6,766 bases of DNA from Cryomorphaceae bacterium. Lineage in GTDB: Bacteria; Bacteroidota; Bacteroidia; Flavobacteriales; Schleiferiaceae. Where the stretch lies: assembly GCA_003455605.1 (NCBI GenBank), contig DMQR01000134.1, positions 1-6,766 on the forward strand, written 5' to 3'. Positions 6,748-6,766 of the stretch are shown piece by piece. Made by a program: the position numbers and the translations under genes. Below the pieces are notes generated by a model. It saw nothing but the letters and a program-made list of their open reading frames with translations, was not told the origin of the DNA and searched no databases. Numbering within the stretch: the stretch's first letter is position 1; each line of letters opens with the position of its first letter.

Positions 6748-6752
6748 CTCAA
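6725..6752. repeat. Short inverted repeat upstream of the PiT gene
   Basis: TTGAGTT (6725-6731) and AACTCAA (6746-6752) are exact reverse complements separated by 14 bases, so arm centres are 21 bp apart, two helical turns. The repeat overlaps the possible -33 element. It could be an operator for a dimeric regulator, but seven-base arms can arise by chance, and it does not match the enterobacterial pho box. Confidence 0.3.
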
Positions 6753-6766
6753 AACCTGTTCTGAAC

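Noticed and set aside
1..6766. A novel defence, mobile or CRISPR-type system
   Set aside because: No tandem repeats with spacers, transposase, integrase, nuclease, helicase, toxin-antitoxin pair or phage gene is visible; every long frame fits a housekeeping transport, stress, secretion or glycosyltransferase family, apart from one small unrecognised envelope protein.

Overview
The window looks like ordinary chromosomal DNA from a member of the Bacteroidota, probably a free-living, possibly aquatic, Flavobacteriia-like organism. The strongest lineage marker is a gene whose product ends in the 'gliding motility-associated' (type B) sorting domain of the type IX secretion system (T9SS), which is confined to the Bacteroidota/Chlorobiota group. 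The near absence of strong Shine-Dalgarno sites and the Bacteroidota-style PiT transporter with a C-terminal PhoU-like domain agree with this. Finer placement is inference.

Layout. Four genes run rightward: the C-terminal third or so of a SulP anion transporter cut by the left edge (1-690); a small secreted, probably outer-membrane, protein one base after it (692-1297); an OsmC-family thiol peroxidase-like protein (1333-1740); and a 549-residue T9SS cargo protein (1827-3476). An 89-base gap follows, with no convincing terminator. Two genes then run leftward: a GT-A-fold glycosyltransferase-like protein (3566-4372) and a PiT phosphate transporter fused to a PhoU-like domain (4440-6683). A clear intrinsic terminator at 4389-4417 ends the PiT transcript before the glycosyltransferase. 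The last 83 bases are upstream sequence of the PiT gene and hold a possible promoter and a small inverted repeat.

How the genes relate. SulP and the small envelope protein are spaced for translational coupling and may serve the same anion-uptake function, but this is inferred from position alone. OsmC and the T9SS cargo lie on the same strand with gaps of 35 and 86 bases and could share the transcript. An inverted repeat in the 86-base gap includes the OsmC stop codon in one arm and touches the ribosome-binding site of the cargo gene in the other. The PiT gene is an independent unit. The glycosyltransferase is much richer in G+C than PiT (about 52% against 35% in hand-counted samples) and may be a later arrival.

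I found no CRISPR array, transposase, tRNA, rRNA, phage or defence module. I do not see evidence of a previously undescribed system; the findings are modest leads.
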